Origin: Aplectana chamaeleonis | Lineage: Eukaryota > Nematoda > Chromadorea > Rhabditida > Cosmocercidae | Length of the DNA: 64,000 bases | Assembly: GCA_029168955.1 (NCBI GenBank) | Contig: JAPDOI010000211.1 | Location: 930,001-994,000, forward strand | Reading direction: 5' to 3' | In this document: piece by piece, positions 20,931-31,892 of the stretch | Position numbering within the stretch: the stretch's first letter is position 1 | How the letters are laid out: every line of letters begins with the position of its first letter | Made by a program: the position numbers and the translations under genes | The notes under the pieces: model-generated | The model's input: only the letters and a program-made list of their open reading frames with translations | The model's database searches: none | Told to the model about the DNA's origin: nothing

Positions 20931-21485
20931 TTAAAGGCAGTGGTCGCGATCAAATATGCTTGTCGTCTTTTTTCTCTAAACCCTTTTCTGGGTCTCGAAT
21001 AGTAGCACTTATAGGGAAAAATCGCGAAAAAACCACTGTTTTGGGCCAAATTTGAAGCCTGAACTTTCTTGTCTTTTGATGGTGGACGAGCCCACTCCAC
21101 ATCATCGGCATCAGTGACCTCTTATATCAAGAACATCAGCTGGCTTGAAATTGAATTTCAATCAATGAAGCTTTGGATTTATGTACACATCTAGTCAAAA
21201 ACATTGACTGAAGTGATGCTTTCATTGTTCAACTGTTTTTGTTCGTTAAATTTGCATTTATTTCGTCCTCTGAATGTCGATGATTTTTGACTGCTCGGCA
21301 TGAGACGGCGATCTTTTTTGTCATCGCTGTGCACTTGTGCACAGAACAGCTTCTTTGAGCCCTAGAAACTCTAATTCTAGCCCTTTTTTCACCGCGCTAC
21401 CTTCATAGTTTTTCAGCTGTTTTTGATCTAAGCTGATTTTTGTAGTTTTTTCTATAACGTTTTTAAACGTGACCACAGCCTTTAA
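20931..21485. mobile_element. MITE with GGCAGTGGTC(A/G)CG ends, inserted in a LINE
   Basis: Starts TTAAAGGCAGTGGTCGCGAT and ends ACGTGACCACAGCCTTTAA. The two ends differ after about 20 bp: one continues CAAATATGCTTG, the other AAAACGTTAT. The element at 30513-31829 has the same two ends in the opposite orientation. It interrupts the CR1 thumb reading, which proves insertion. 555 bp, no ORF of note. Confidence 0.8.
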
Positions 21486-21668
21486 ACGATCGCATGAAGA
21501 AATGTTGGGGTGATAATCTTATTCGGGTCAGATTACGCCTCCGAAGTAAATCTTTTTTCGATTAGGTGGAATCAAATACTAGAGGTGAAAGATTCAAGCC
21601 AAAAATCAGGCAGGCGCACACTTCCGTTTGGCGCAATTTCTTCACTTTTAGGGCTGGTTTAAAGTATG

Positions 21669-22159
21669 TTAAAGGCAGTGTTCACGATCAAAATCGTTTT
21701 CTATTTTTCACCTATCTTGAAAACGGCCCCATGCTGATTCCAATGATGTCTCTGAACTCGTACAAGACCTTCTGGGAACGGAGTTATGGTCTCTCGAAGA
21801 TTGAGCTAAGGAAACATGGTGGACGAGTTTTCCGAGGCTTGTAATTTCCATCTTTTGCCGCCGATGTATGCGAGCTGACCTGAGTAAAGAGAGAATTGAA
21901 AGTTAAGGGAAGAACTGGGCTAATGATTGGAAATCATCGCTCATCTCACGATCTTGAGCATTCATTTTTTCACGTCGGTGGGCGTGTATTGCGCTTTTGG
22001 GGCTTGCCTTGCACTTAAAGTGGCAACTCCGAGCTCTTTTGCGGCTCTTCCTGGCTCGTTTTCATGCGTTCTTTCAACGTCAACGTTACAGTGTGCCCCT
22101 CCACTACCCATTCCTAGTAGAAACTGAAACACATTTTTTACCGTGACCCCTGCCTTTAA
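21669..22159. mobile_element. MITE, TTAAAGGCAGTGTTCACGAT family, inserted in a LINE
   Basis: Left end TTAAAGGCAGTGTTCACGAT and right end ACCGTGACCCCTGCCTTTAA. Interior words such as GATTCCAATGATGTCT and CGATGTATGCGAGCTGACCT occur also, reversed, in the copies at 2101 and 32993 and, forward, at about 30090-30250. The flanks AAAGTATG (left) and ATGAGTATG (right) are compatible with a degenerate 8-10 bp target duplication. The 92-codon ORF across it starts in the LINE and is spurious. Confidence 0.8.
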
Positions 22160-22399
22160 AATGAGTATGCACATTCCGAATCGTCGTGCAAAATTCAAAA
22201 CAAGTATCATAAGTTAACCTGAACCGCTGGGATAGTGATACCAATCATATTTATGAATCTCGACTATTGTTCGGATTGCTACCTCGACAACGGTTCCTCC
22301 GTTTTTTGTTCCTCTTTATCTTATTTTTAATATTTTTTTATATCATTGTTCACATGCTTCGGTGCATGTAATAAAGTAAGTAAAGTTTGGATGACCTTC

Positions 22400-23086
22400 C
22401 GAGCTCAACAGTGGCGAAATTAATGATGGATTTCGAACGCTAGCCCGTTCCTTCCTCGATTTTCAGCTTCTCTTGATTCTAATCCGCTCGCACAAGCACG
22501 CTCGTACCGATCAAAATGGACGCAGGGCTACCGTAATCATGTGCGTAATTTGAATAGCGCCGGCTGCATAGCTGCAGACCGTGTCGCATATGTTATGACA
22601 ATCCGTCTATTTTCTAACCAGCATTGCAGTGGTCAAAAAATTTGTGAATTATAAAACTCTTGTTCACAAGAGAAAGAATTCATTCATACAATCTTCAAGG
22701 CTCAGTAGAGAGACATCCTTTTTTTAACGGCAAAAAAAGTCTCATGGGCTGGCTGAAACTTACGTGGGCGGGAAGCCATACGCCAAAAAATAGTGGCTAT
22801 CGTAAGATATGTCACAAAGTCCGCAACCATGCAGCTGGCGCTATTTAATTTACGCGCAGGATTACGGTAGCTCTGCGTTCATTTTGATTGGTACGAGCGT
22901 GCTTGTTCCGCTCACATACGTCGGTTGCAAATGATGGAAATTATAAGCCGCGGAGAAGAAGCCACAGTTCTTTTTCCAGAGAGTTTTGTTCGAATCCAGC
23001 GAGATCACTGAAACCAGCGTGGAGCCAGCTTCAAGAAAGGGAAAACAATATCTTTAAAGACATTTCCAGGGTTTACTGTGCCTTTA
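22400..23086. mobile_element. MITE remnant split by a foldback
   Basis: Left half 22400-22492 and right half 22907-23086 together resemble the interior of the 488-bp family (TTTCAGCTTCTCTTGATTCT; CATACGTCGGTTGC), with a right end ACTGTGCCTTTAA at about 23086 as in the element at 28820-29305. The left terminus is eroded. Confidence 0.55.
22493..22906. mobile_element. Foldback with 10-bp target duplication
   Basis: Left arm CAAGCACGCTCGTACC, then ATCAAAATGGACGCAG, is answered on the right by CTGCGTTCATTTTGAT and GGTACGAGCGTGCTTG; arms are about 80 bp and run on through TACCGTAATC and AATAGCGCCGGCTGCAT. The flanks are TCCGCTCGCA (22483-22492) and TCCGCTCACA (22907-22916), a 10-bp duplication with one mismatch, which fits a Mutator-like element. 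Confidence 0.85.
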
Positions 23087-23427
23087 ATGAGAATGCTTAT
23101 TCAATATGTGCACAGTGAATGCCATACATTTATTACCGATGTTTGATAGTTGATGCTCTGAGCAAATAGCTAATGTAAGGCAAACAGATCTGTGATGAAC
23201 ATGGTAAATTGATCTGAACATTACTTCCTGCCCTTTGGGGACAGGCACTGTCAGCTGGTGTTTGCGCATCATGCACGGTTAGCGGGAGGAACTTCCGCTA
23301 TTGTATGCAACAATTTGCCTGATGGAGGCTTCATTGTATGTTGTCCTACTGAGGTAAAAGGGAGAACAGAATTAGGTGGAATTCTAAGGGAGCAGGATGT
23401 GGCCTGACTTCATGAGAAGTCAGTCTT

Positions 23428-23660
23428 AGAGGCAGTGTTCACGACAAATTTCACTTCCGATATCTCCACGGCTTAGGGAAGGTTTGGTGCCCTATATAGC
23501 AAGGCATGCTAAAAAACGACACGAAAAACGCGTTTTGGAGCCAAAATAGGCCCTCTCTTGTTTACGTTGATTTTTGAGCGTGGAGGAGTTGACCGCTAGA
23601 AGGATGATACCTCTCAGTGCAATGAAGCGATCAGCTCACTTATCAGCACTTCCTTGACTG
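23428..23660. mobile_element. Truncated MITE left end
   Basis: Starts TTAGAGGCAGTGTTCACGAC and continues GAAGGTTTGGTGCCCTATAT, matching the left part of the element at 35679-36136. The right end is missing. 23661-24050 contains no supported gene. Confidence 0.6.
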
Positions 23661-24050
23661 GATCATTCCTGCAATCTGAGTCTTCATTTTGTTCATTCCG
23701 AGGGGCGGATCTGGGGCACCAGGCGTGTCTGGGGCACCAAAACGCTTGTTTGCACGAGAGAGTTTCATCTCAAGCCAAACAGTAGAAATTATATTGTTAC
23801 CTCACAGGAGAATCGGAAACAGATTGGAAAAGCCCAGAGACACATGAAATATGGGAAAGAAGCACAGAGGTGGCAAAAAACTTCTGGATAACGAGTTTTC
23901 AATTCGTTCACCGATTTCGAAAAATTGTAAATTGGGAGCCTCCTCAGCTGTCAGTGCACCATTCTTTTGAATCGTGTTGGGACCACGGGGTCCTGGCACG
24001 ATAAGGCATTGCCTGAGAAGTCGTTTATACTTTTGCCGCCGAGTGGCGCG

Positions 24051-24546
24051 GTTAAGTGCAATCCTATAACATTAAAGGCAGCACAGACGATCGTAAACGT
24101 GTTTGAGATAACTGCGGAAATAGAATCGTATGGCTCAGAACACAACGCCTACGCATTTTGAAGCGTCAAAAACGACCCACAATGCCTCTACACGAGTAGG
24201 AAGTTGACCCCGCCCCTGTATTTACCGTTCTCCTCTAAAACAGGGGTGCTGAGCCACTTTCAGCGCCGTTGACGTTTGTGGGTGGTACAATAAGTACAAT
24301 AATCAAACTACATACATCGACGGCAGTGGGAATATCCCAGTACTCCTGTTTTGTAGGAGAACATCAAATACGGGGCGCGGGGCAGATAGGCGGGGCCAAC
24401 TTCTCAGTCACGTAGCGGTATTTTTTGACGCTTCAAAATGCGTATTCGATGTGTTCTGAGCGATGCAATTCTATTTTAGTAGGAGCGCGTTTGCTGCCTT
24501 CAACAATGCAGCGCCGCGTAATCGATGTTATAGGATTGCACTTCGA
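24051..24546. mobile_element. Foldback MITE with about 240-bp arms
   Basis: AAGTGCAATCCTATAACAT on the left faces GATGTTATAGGATTGCACTT on the right. Inward, ACGCATTTTGAAGCGTCAAA faces TTTGACGCTTCAAAATGCGT. Inside the left arm is TTAAAGGCAGCACAGACGAT, a variant of the common MITE end. The centre is near 24300. Confidence 0.75.
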
Positions 24547-25163
24547 CGCACCAGTCGAAGGTGAAAGTATATACAACGCCATAGAAACATAGCAGGTTGA
24601 CATGGAACTGGGTGCTGCAACAGCGAATCTCCGCCACTGCGGACCGGAGTTTCGATAGGATAAGGACAGAGTGGTGCTAACCATTCATTTCTAGCACGCC
24701 ACAATACATACGACACAACACGTGATACAACACAGATACCTCCGATCAGTGGGTATTTTGTGTTGAAAGTATTACAAAATCGTTTCCAGCATAAAAGCGG
24801 TAATGGCCGACGCAGCTGTGAGCCCTTGCCCGAGAACCTTGTACATGGAAACATGAGAGGACGAAGAATGATAATTTTGGTAATACAGTCGAACGCCGTC
24901 ACTTGCAAGTAGATGTCCTTGAGAAAATGCTAGAATTACCAGGAACAAAAGGGCCCGTCATAGTCGGTCGAAAGTCGGACTGAGCCGTCCTCTTCTGTTT
25001 GTGTTGATTCTGCGTCCTCCTACGTCACCCCAAAAGTGTCTGTTGCATGACAATCGATCATGCAGGCATACTCGAGCGCACTGCGACCGGCTCAGTCCGG
25101 CCACAACGGGGAAATTTTCCACTTCAAGAAGCAATGCGTTGCAAACACCCAATTGCCCTCTAT
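24547..25163. other. No gene supported
   Basis: Overlapping ORFs (for example 24528-24908 minus) have no motifs. An ATCCGAAT-type array begins at about 25163. Confidence 0.45.
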
Positions 25164-25547
25164 ACATTCCATCCGATGGCCGAAATCGGGTCGGATCGGA
25201 TTTTCGGATATTGCCGATTTTGCAAAAGCGACTCATCGGATAAAACGGATACTGGCTCGTACGAGAAATTCGGATAACGGATCCTATCCGGAACGAAAAT
25301 TTTCGATCGGATCGGTTATCGGATATTCGACCGGATAAAATCGGATTCACCGGATAATTCGGATGGAAAAACGGATAAGAAAAATTTTCAGTAGTACCGA
25401 GGATTAAACTTCGTGTATTCAAGCAAATACCATTCTAAAAAAATGTGATCTTCATATATTATTCGTAGAAACAAACAAATCACCGGTTTTAGGAAATTTC
25501 GAATCAATAGTTGACATGAGAAGTTGGACCGGTACTAGCAAACCATC

Positions 25548-25681
25548 AGGGCTGGAATTCACGGAAGGATAACCACGTTTTAGCCATGGTTTGAGACCGG
25601 TCGATTTGCACACGATGTGCATAGCCATGGCTACGCTAGCCATGGTCGAAACGTGAATAACGTTTTGTGAATTCCACCCCA
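25548..25681. mobile_element. 134-bp MITE with an empty site in the second copy
   Basis: GGGCTGGAATTCAC on the left and GTGAATTCCACCCC on the right are inverted ends. The interior is partly palindromic around CCATGG. The same place in copy B (about 52234-52250) lacks this segment while the flanks GTTTGCTxGTACCGG and TTTTCCAATC are kept. This is direct evidence of a discrete insertion. Confidence 0.8.
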
Positions 25682-26410
25682 GATTGGAAAAAAAATCACG
25701 ACAAACCATCGTGGTGACCATAAAACAAGACATATTTGGAGATCTTGGACTGATGTGGTTGCTTTAATCGTACAGCGCATTCGAAGACACGCGTTCAGTC
25801 GACTATTTCGGTGTCGTCTTACGACACATCTTCCGCTCCGAAAGTAGATTCGTCACTATCCAAGTCAGCTTCATCACAATCGGATTTGACCACACTGCGC
25901 CCATACTTCTCAACGACTACATGTTGGTACAGGGAATTTGCCGAGGTCTGACGTTTGGAAAGTAATGTAGCGCAGCCAATCCTGGGAAATTCAATATTTG
26001 GGGCCGCATTCCTCGCGACGGGGTCGGCCGCGGTACGCCGCTGCTCGCACACGAATCCCAACAGCGGAAACCAGAAACCTTCCTAGGTAACCAAAATGAG
26101 GCGTAAGTAAATTGTTCTGACCGTACACAGCACGAAACATAGAAAAGTTCAAGCACAAGCTCCAGGAATTATTTTGGCTGCTTTTTTCAAGCTTAGCGTC
26201 CGGAAAAAAAGCGGTTAACTTCACAAAACCTGAGTTTCCCTCCCCTTTTAAAATGCGAATAGTAAGTGACCCAGAGGTTTGATATTCTATACAAAGTTGT
26301 TTTTCCTAGTGGGCTTATTTGGCAGATATACGACAATCTAAGATAGCGGTGGGTACGAGTGCTCATAGAATCGTGATGAAAGATGGGACGCTCCGGTTCT
26401 CCGTCACTGA

Positions 26411-27050
26411 ATGGAAGACTGGGATTTAGACAAATTCAAGTACAGATGTAACACATCCTTACTAGATCCCTCTCTACTTTCCACGAGAACACACGTACGT
26501 ATACGTGCTGCTGCAGCCACTGGAGCCAATTCACGCAACAACATTCTGCGTGCCTTTGCTGGCATCGCCTGGGGGCAGCACAAAGGAATTTCTCCGTAAA
26601 ACGTATAGAGCCATGGTACTGCATGTTTCGGAACCTCCGAGCACTTTCGCGTAGAGGGACTTCCGAATGGCTGAGCATACACGTTTCATGATAAAAAAAA
26701 AAAAAAAAAAAAAAAGGAATAGTTCCCTGCTGCTCAGCCCAATACCGTATGATGGCGGTGTGCCTCCTCTAGTCGATGATAGTGAAGCGTGACCTGCCCA
26801 GAGCGTGTTCCGAACCATCCTAGCAGGTCTTCGATGCGGATCACATTCTACCTACGTCAAGGCCTACGCACACACAGGATTGAACAGTCAGTCCCCGATG
26901 AATGTCCTGATAGTCAACGTGTTGGACATGAATCATTGCATCCGATTTTCATGTCCGGTAACCTCAGGCAACCCTGTCTTTCTCCAGATTTATATAGGTA
27001 CAAGTCGTGTTAGGTTGCCAATGCTTTTTGATGCCCATGCTTTCTAATGG
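26411..27050 (+). pseudogene. LINE reverse transcriptase 3' fragment (copy A)
   Basis: LLDPSLLSTRTHV, then NNILRAFAGIAWGQHK and TYRAMV, match the thumb region of Jockey/CR1-type RTs, where a leucine-rich L..LAG..WG..K..L...Y motif is usual. After a 24-base poly(A) run and frame changes, ILAGLRCG and a spaced C-P-D ... H ... H ... C pattern (about 26890-26960) fit the terminal CCHC-like motif. Full of stops; not functional. The catalytic domain (YxDD) is absent. Confidence 0.7.
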
Positions 27051-27512
27051 CTGAGAAGAAGAATAGACCGAAAAGAATCTTCTGGAATCAGCAGAAATTT
27101 AAGTATGTGGCGCCGACAATGCGTCAATATACATGTGTGCGCGTTAATCCCAGGGCGCGCGTCATCGTCATTCGTGTCATTACACGTCGACAGAGATTGA
27201 TTTTGGAGTTTTATACGGAATTATCCGATTTTCATTTCGAAATTATCCGATTTTCATCCGATTTCGATACGATCGATTATCCGTTTTCAACCGTTTTCTA
27301 TCCGATTAGCCGGTTTTTGATCCGGATCCTTCCGGTTTTTCACTTTTTCCGAGATATCCGGATATTTCCGGATATCGTGTTTTTCGTCTGATCCGGATTT
27401 CGGATCAATCCGGAACCCGCCAATTTGACGTCGGATCCGGATTTCGGATAATTATCCGATCGGATCATCCGACCCGGATATCCGAAACCGACTCCGTCGG
27501 ATGGAATGTATA

Positions 27513-28819
27513 ATGCCCACGTTTCTGGCGCGCATCGACCGTCTGGGATTCAGCTGATCAGCCAGCTCTGACGGGGGCATGATCGAAATGGTCAGGTACA
27601 CGCAACGATAATAACAGAGTGGCCAGCTACTCCCAAACTCCGCTTCGTAGCTGTGTTTTATATGAGCACCTGAGAAACAATCATGCTGATGGAGGGAACG
27701 AGACACACGAACAAGGAAAAGCATGAAGAACGAAAAACGATAAAGCAGAAGTTGAGAGCAGGGTCCACGAAGAGGATCGTTGCCGTGTTTCTCTTCGAAA
27801 GCGTGTGAGCCTTTGTCCAAGTCTAGCTTAGAAAATGGACGGCATGGCCATGCTTCGGACAGAAAGACCTGATGTCGAATACATTCGAATAACCCCTTTT
27901 TCAGGTATCCGAATATCGAATAATATTCGAATGACCCCATTTTCCGAGGTACGAATACCGAGTAGACCCCGATTCCAATATATTGGACTGTTTTTCAGAA
28001 GAACTTTTAATCAGCAACAAAATCCAGATCAGCGAAGCAGTCAATATATAATAAAGTCAGGAAAAAAAACGAATCTCAGCGAGACACAACGTATGGTTTC
28101 CGTTTACGATTTAGTCTGACGCATTGACCAGGCGCCTGACCGTGCGACGTTGGCGGCCTCACTGGAGAATGGGGTTTCGATTCGCACGGGCTGATCTACC
28201 GCCGCAGCCCCGTCCATTCATCAGGCTAACATTACTCTATCTAAGTTTGACAAGTGGACAGCAACTGGTCGACCAGCCGTTTCTAGCTGAATATTTACCT
28301 ATCGATATTATTGTGATGATGTCTATAAATTCAAGCTTCCAGCTATAAATCAAGGCTGTTCGCCGACTTGAGGAGAGGTTTTCGCGTTTGCGCAATTAGG
28401 TAAGAGTACCCGGCGGGCAACTTTTCGAGTGCTCAAAACCTCTTCTTAGATTGGGCTCCAAACTTTTTCTGAAGTTCATTAGGGTGTCCTCTGGAGCAGG
28501 ATTTGCAATAAAAACGGTTGCTGAGTTCTCCCCATGAGTAGGCAGATCTAGCCATCACAAAAGTGGAAACCTGCCGAAAGCTGCAGAAAAAAAACACGAA
28601 AATGCTAGAAAGGTTGATTGCTGGTTGTTCGCAACTAAAGGACGGCGAAAAAAGTATGTATAGAAAACTCGTTGAAGGGTGGGTGGCGGTCATTCAGCAA
28701 TTAGCTGTTCAAACTCATCCATGCGCGATTTCTCTCAATATTTTCGTTTATTTTTCGTATAGGACGACCAGATATACATCCTCATGAACATAGCACAACA
28801 ACCGTTTTGACCGCGAACC
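27513..28819. other. No gene supported
   Basis: 27870-27990 has a few ATTCGAAT-type words next to the TIR element. Short ORFs such as 28433-28693 minus and 27452-27940 minus show no domain. Nothing else is seen. Confidence 0.45.
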
Positions 28820-29305
28820 TTAAAGGCACAGAACACCCAGAACATTATTTCTCGGTTTTTAGGTTGATCTCGAAGAGTGTCACACGCTGATAACAATTAT
28901 ATCTTTGAAATCGTCCAAAAATCTCTATGAAAAGAGTTATGGCTTCTTGAAGATGCCTGTATTTTAAGGGTGAAACATTGGTGGACGAGTTGCCTTATGC
29001 CTGTATTTCTCTTCGTTTGCAATCGTTACGCGAGTGCGAACCAGGATGAGGAAACAGTCCAGCAATGGGGTTAAGAACGGAGACTCGTTCATTCATCGAT
29101 CAAGCCGCTATCGAGTTCCAAATCTTTGTAGGAAATGTGGCCCGTGGTGGTAAGCAAAGGAAGTCGGGCCTGTGGTGGTCGCATATATCTCGCTTATTTG
29201 GATGAATTGAGATCTCGCACTTGGCATATGTTATATGGGAGGGGTCTACTACACAAACAAATAAAAATCACAAGTTCCATTTCTGAGGGTGTACTGTGCC
29301 TTTAA
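28820..29305. mobile_element. MITE with TTAAAGGCACAGAACACCC ends
   Basis: Left end TTAAAGGCACAGAACACCC, right end GGGTGTACTGTGCCTTTAA. 486 bp. It shares the TTAAAGGCA start with the main family but has a different next block, so it is a sister subfamily. 29306-30064 contains no supported gene. Confidence 0.75.
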
Positions 29306-30064
29306 ACACAATACACTCTTAAGCACAGCTTAACCTCAAGGACGAAATCTGAGATTTCCACTTATTTAGGAGGTGGACCCACACTATATAACACCTAATT
29401 GCGCGCTGTCGATTCCTCCGAATAAGCGAGATATAGGCGTTCCACGGCTAACGGACACAGCCGACAGCGCGCTCCATGGAAAATCAGTTTAGTGAGTTTT
29501 CAAATCGGGATTTTTGTTGAGAATGAACCCGAATAAAAGAATTCTAAGGTGCTCATTATCTCCCCACCAGTACGAAAAGCTCTGTTCAGTACGAGTATCT
29601 CATCCGTATCCAGGATGAGTCCTACTTTTCGAAAAAAACGACAAAAAATCGAGTTGGCGGCGTGGCTGAACAGTGTGGATCCCAGGGGCAAAATAGACGT
29701 GGTTGTGCAGGATAAACACTCAGTCTTTTAAGTGTTAACGGTCTACGGTTCTCGTAACATGAATCACACACTTACCATGAGGAAATCCAGCGGGGCTGTT
29801 CGGAAATCTTTCTAAAATTTTCGAAAACGAAAGAAAAGTGGCTAAAAATGACGGAAACGGAAATTAGGGAACGGAAACGGAAGAGTACTGAAAAACTCTA
29901 GGTTGCATAAAGAACTCTTTTGCTCATCGATTGCACGTCTCCATCGATAACGGGTGATTCCAATCAATAAACCAAGAATTACTCAAACTAAAAGCAACAA
30001 GAGGCCTTCCACGATTTCGAATCCTCGAAGATTCAAAAAGGCAGTCCTAAAAATACTTCAACGT

Positions 30065-30330
30065 ATATTAACCACTCTTTGAAAACAGTCTCAAACTGAT
30101 TTCAATCATGTCTTTGGAATCGTACAAGACCCCCGTAAGATCGAAGTTAAGGCCCCTCAAAAATCGTGCTACGGAAGCATGGTGAAAGCGAGTTGCCTGA
30201 GGCTAGTAACTTCCGTGATTTGCAACCGATGTATGCGAACCGACCTGAATAAAGAAAGAGGCTGGGAATGAAGGGAAAGACGTGGCTACTGGTCGGAAAC
30301 CATCGCTCATCTCGCCGCTGTTGTGCTCGA
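30065..30330. mobile_element. MITE interior fragment
   Basis: Words such as GGAATCGTACAAGACC, AACCGATGTATGCGAAC and GGAAACCATCGCTCATCTC match the interior of 21669-22159 in the same order. The termini are absent. Confidence 0.55.
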
Positions 30331-30512
30331 AAGATCGTAAAAGGGGCGTGCCAAAGTGGCTTCCCGATGTGGGCGCCCCAGGGTGGCTTCCTCCTATATC
30401 TCGCTTATTCAGATGAATTGAGAGCTCGCATTTGGCAGGGGCTATATAGGGTTGGTGAATTTCACAATTATGTGAAAATCTCAGATTTCTGCCCTGAGCT
30501 TGGACGGTGCCT

Positions 30513-31829
30513 TCAAAGGCAGTGGTCGCGATGAAAAACGTTGTTGAGAAAACCATAAAAATTGGTTTGGTTCGCAAGCGGTTGAAAGACCATAAAGGTT
30601 ACGTGGCAAGAAACGGGCCAAAATCAGAGTTATCGAGTCTCTAAGCTGAAGACTCGTGCACACGTGCACAGCTCCGCCCCAAAAAGATCGAAGTCTTGTG
30701 TGTGTATAGTTCGAATTCATTGACATTCGCAGGCAGAATTAAGTAATGAAAACTGTTGAGCAATGAAAACAAGCACTCCAGCCAATATTGCTTGATTCCT
30801 GAGCTTCATTTCCAGTTGTTGTTAGTAAAGGTGACGAAGCTCGACATGCGGTGAAAGTTGTTATATTAACCGCTTTACAGTTCAACTCCGCATTGCCGTT
30901 CAGTCCGCAATGTGCACGCTGATTGTGAAAAAGTGATGCGGCGCGGTTGCGAGTATCCTCAGACGGGGATGTGGGATCACCCGGGCGGTTTTGCCCTTGG
31001 TGCCCGGTTGATCCCTCCGCCCGGGTGATCTCACACTCCTGTCTGAGGACACTCGCAACCGCGCCGCCATCCTGTTTCGCAATCAGCGTGCACTTTGCGG
31101 ACTGAACGGCAATGCGGAGTTGAACTATACCTGCGACGTTTCGGGTCGTAGACCCTTCTTCTGGCTGAAAGCGACTGCGGCGGCATGTAATGGAATGAGG
31201 GTGGGGAGGGGGAGCCTGCTCCAGACGATCAGCCGACTTCAGCAGTGCAACGGTAGCAAGTCAATGATTTAACTAGTCACAACACATACTTCAGTCAATG
31301 TTTTAACTTCACGAGGTTAGAAATAATCGAGCAGGTAACGCCCTTCCGATAGAGACTGTCCACCCACGCGGTCGGCGTGCGTGCCTAAAAGCTGTCGCGA
31401 AGGTATTTTTTGAACTTGTAGATCGATTAGCAGGAATACTTGATGAATGGTGTATAATATCCAAATCAGCTTTTTTGTAGGGATCGGAGGGATATTCCGA
31501 AACAATGCCTCTGACACGACTGCTACACACGCACGCTGAGCGCGTGGGCGGACAGTCCCATTCGGGCAGATCTTAAGTCCGAAGGCCATTTTTCATTTAT
31601 TGAATTACAATTTCGAACCAGCTGATGTTCTCGATACTAGAGATCATCATTGACGATTATATGCAAAGGGCTCTTCCGCCATCAAAAGACCGGAAAGTTC
31701 ACGCCGAGAATTCGGTCGAAAGTTGGTTCTTAAAAGCATTTTTTCAAATGGGTCCCACTACTCCTAATCCAGAAAAGGTTGCAGAGAAGAAAAGAACACA
31801 AGCATATTTTATCGCGACCACTGCCTTTC
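30513..31829. mobile_element. MITE of the 20931 type, enlarged by inner insertions
   Basis: Left TCAAAGGCAGTGGTCGCGAT followed by GAAAAACGTTG, right CATATTTTATCGCGACCACT. These are the two ends of the 555-bp element at 20931-21485 in opposite orientation, but here 1317 bp apart, so about 760 bp are inserted. A 250-bp palindrome (30878-31127) accounts for part; the block with CGACGTTTCGGGTCGTAGACCC after it is also extra. Confidence 0.65.
30878..31127. mobile_element. 250-bp near-perfect palindromic MITE
   Basis: AGTTCAACTCCGCATTGCCG at the left is answered by CGGCAATGCGGAGTTGAACT at the right, and the arms pair almost to the centre near 31003 (GATCACCCGGGCGG / CCGCCCGGGTGATC). The flanking TA is compatible with a Tc1/mariner-type target. 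No coding capacity. Confidence 0.85.
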
Positions 31830-31892
31830 AAAGGCAGTGTACGCGCAGAAAAACTGTATCGTAATCTGTAGGTACATATAGCGCAGGTATAT

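Larger units (their letters stand above)
20640..22385 (+). pseudogene. CR1-like LINE 3' fragment, interrupted twice
   Basis: 20655-20930 reads as the RT thumb of a CR1 element: SILEYGTCIYFP, then ERIENNFTRKLI and PLGFACRKIP. The reading is cut by the MITE at 20931-21485, continues at 21486-21668 (FKPKIRQAHTSVWRNFFTF), is cut again by the MITE at 21669-22159 and seems to end near 22385, where ATGTAATAAAGTAAGTAAAG looks like a CR1-type 3' tail. It is the same group as the LINE at 3.7-8.65 kb but a separate, 5'-truncated copy. Confidence 0.8.
25164..27512. mobile_element. 2.3-kb TIR element, copy A, with captured LINE RT fragment
   Basis: Left terminus TATACATTCCATCCGA, right terminus TCGGATGGAATGTATA. 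Flanks TGCCCTC (left) and TGCCCAC (right) look like a 7-8 bp target duplication. Next to each terminus lie arrays of CGGATAAT/ATCCGATT-like words. The whole region is present again, inverted, at 50299-52592. The interior holds a plus-strand remnant of a LINE reverse transcriptase. No transposase was recognised, so it seems non-autonomous. Confidence 0.75.

Noticed and set aside
18523..21485. A proven Pack-type capture of the PTP
   Set aside because: The right end already belongs to a 555-bp MITE that interrupts a LINE; only the left end is unexplained, so it is reported as a hypothesis only.
25001..25338. Three overlapping plus-strand ORFs
   Set aside because: They run into the ATCCGAT array and share no frame with the corresponding region of copy B.
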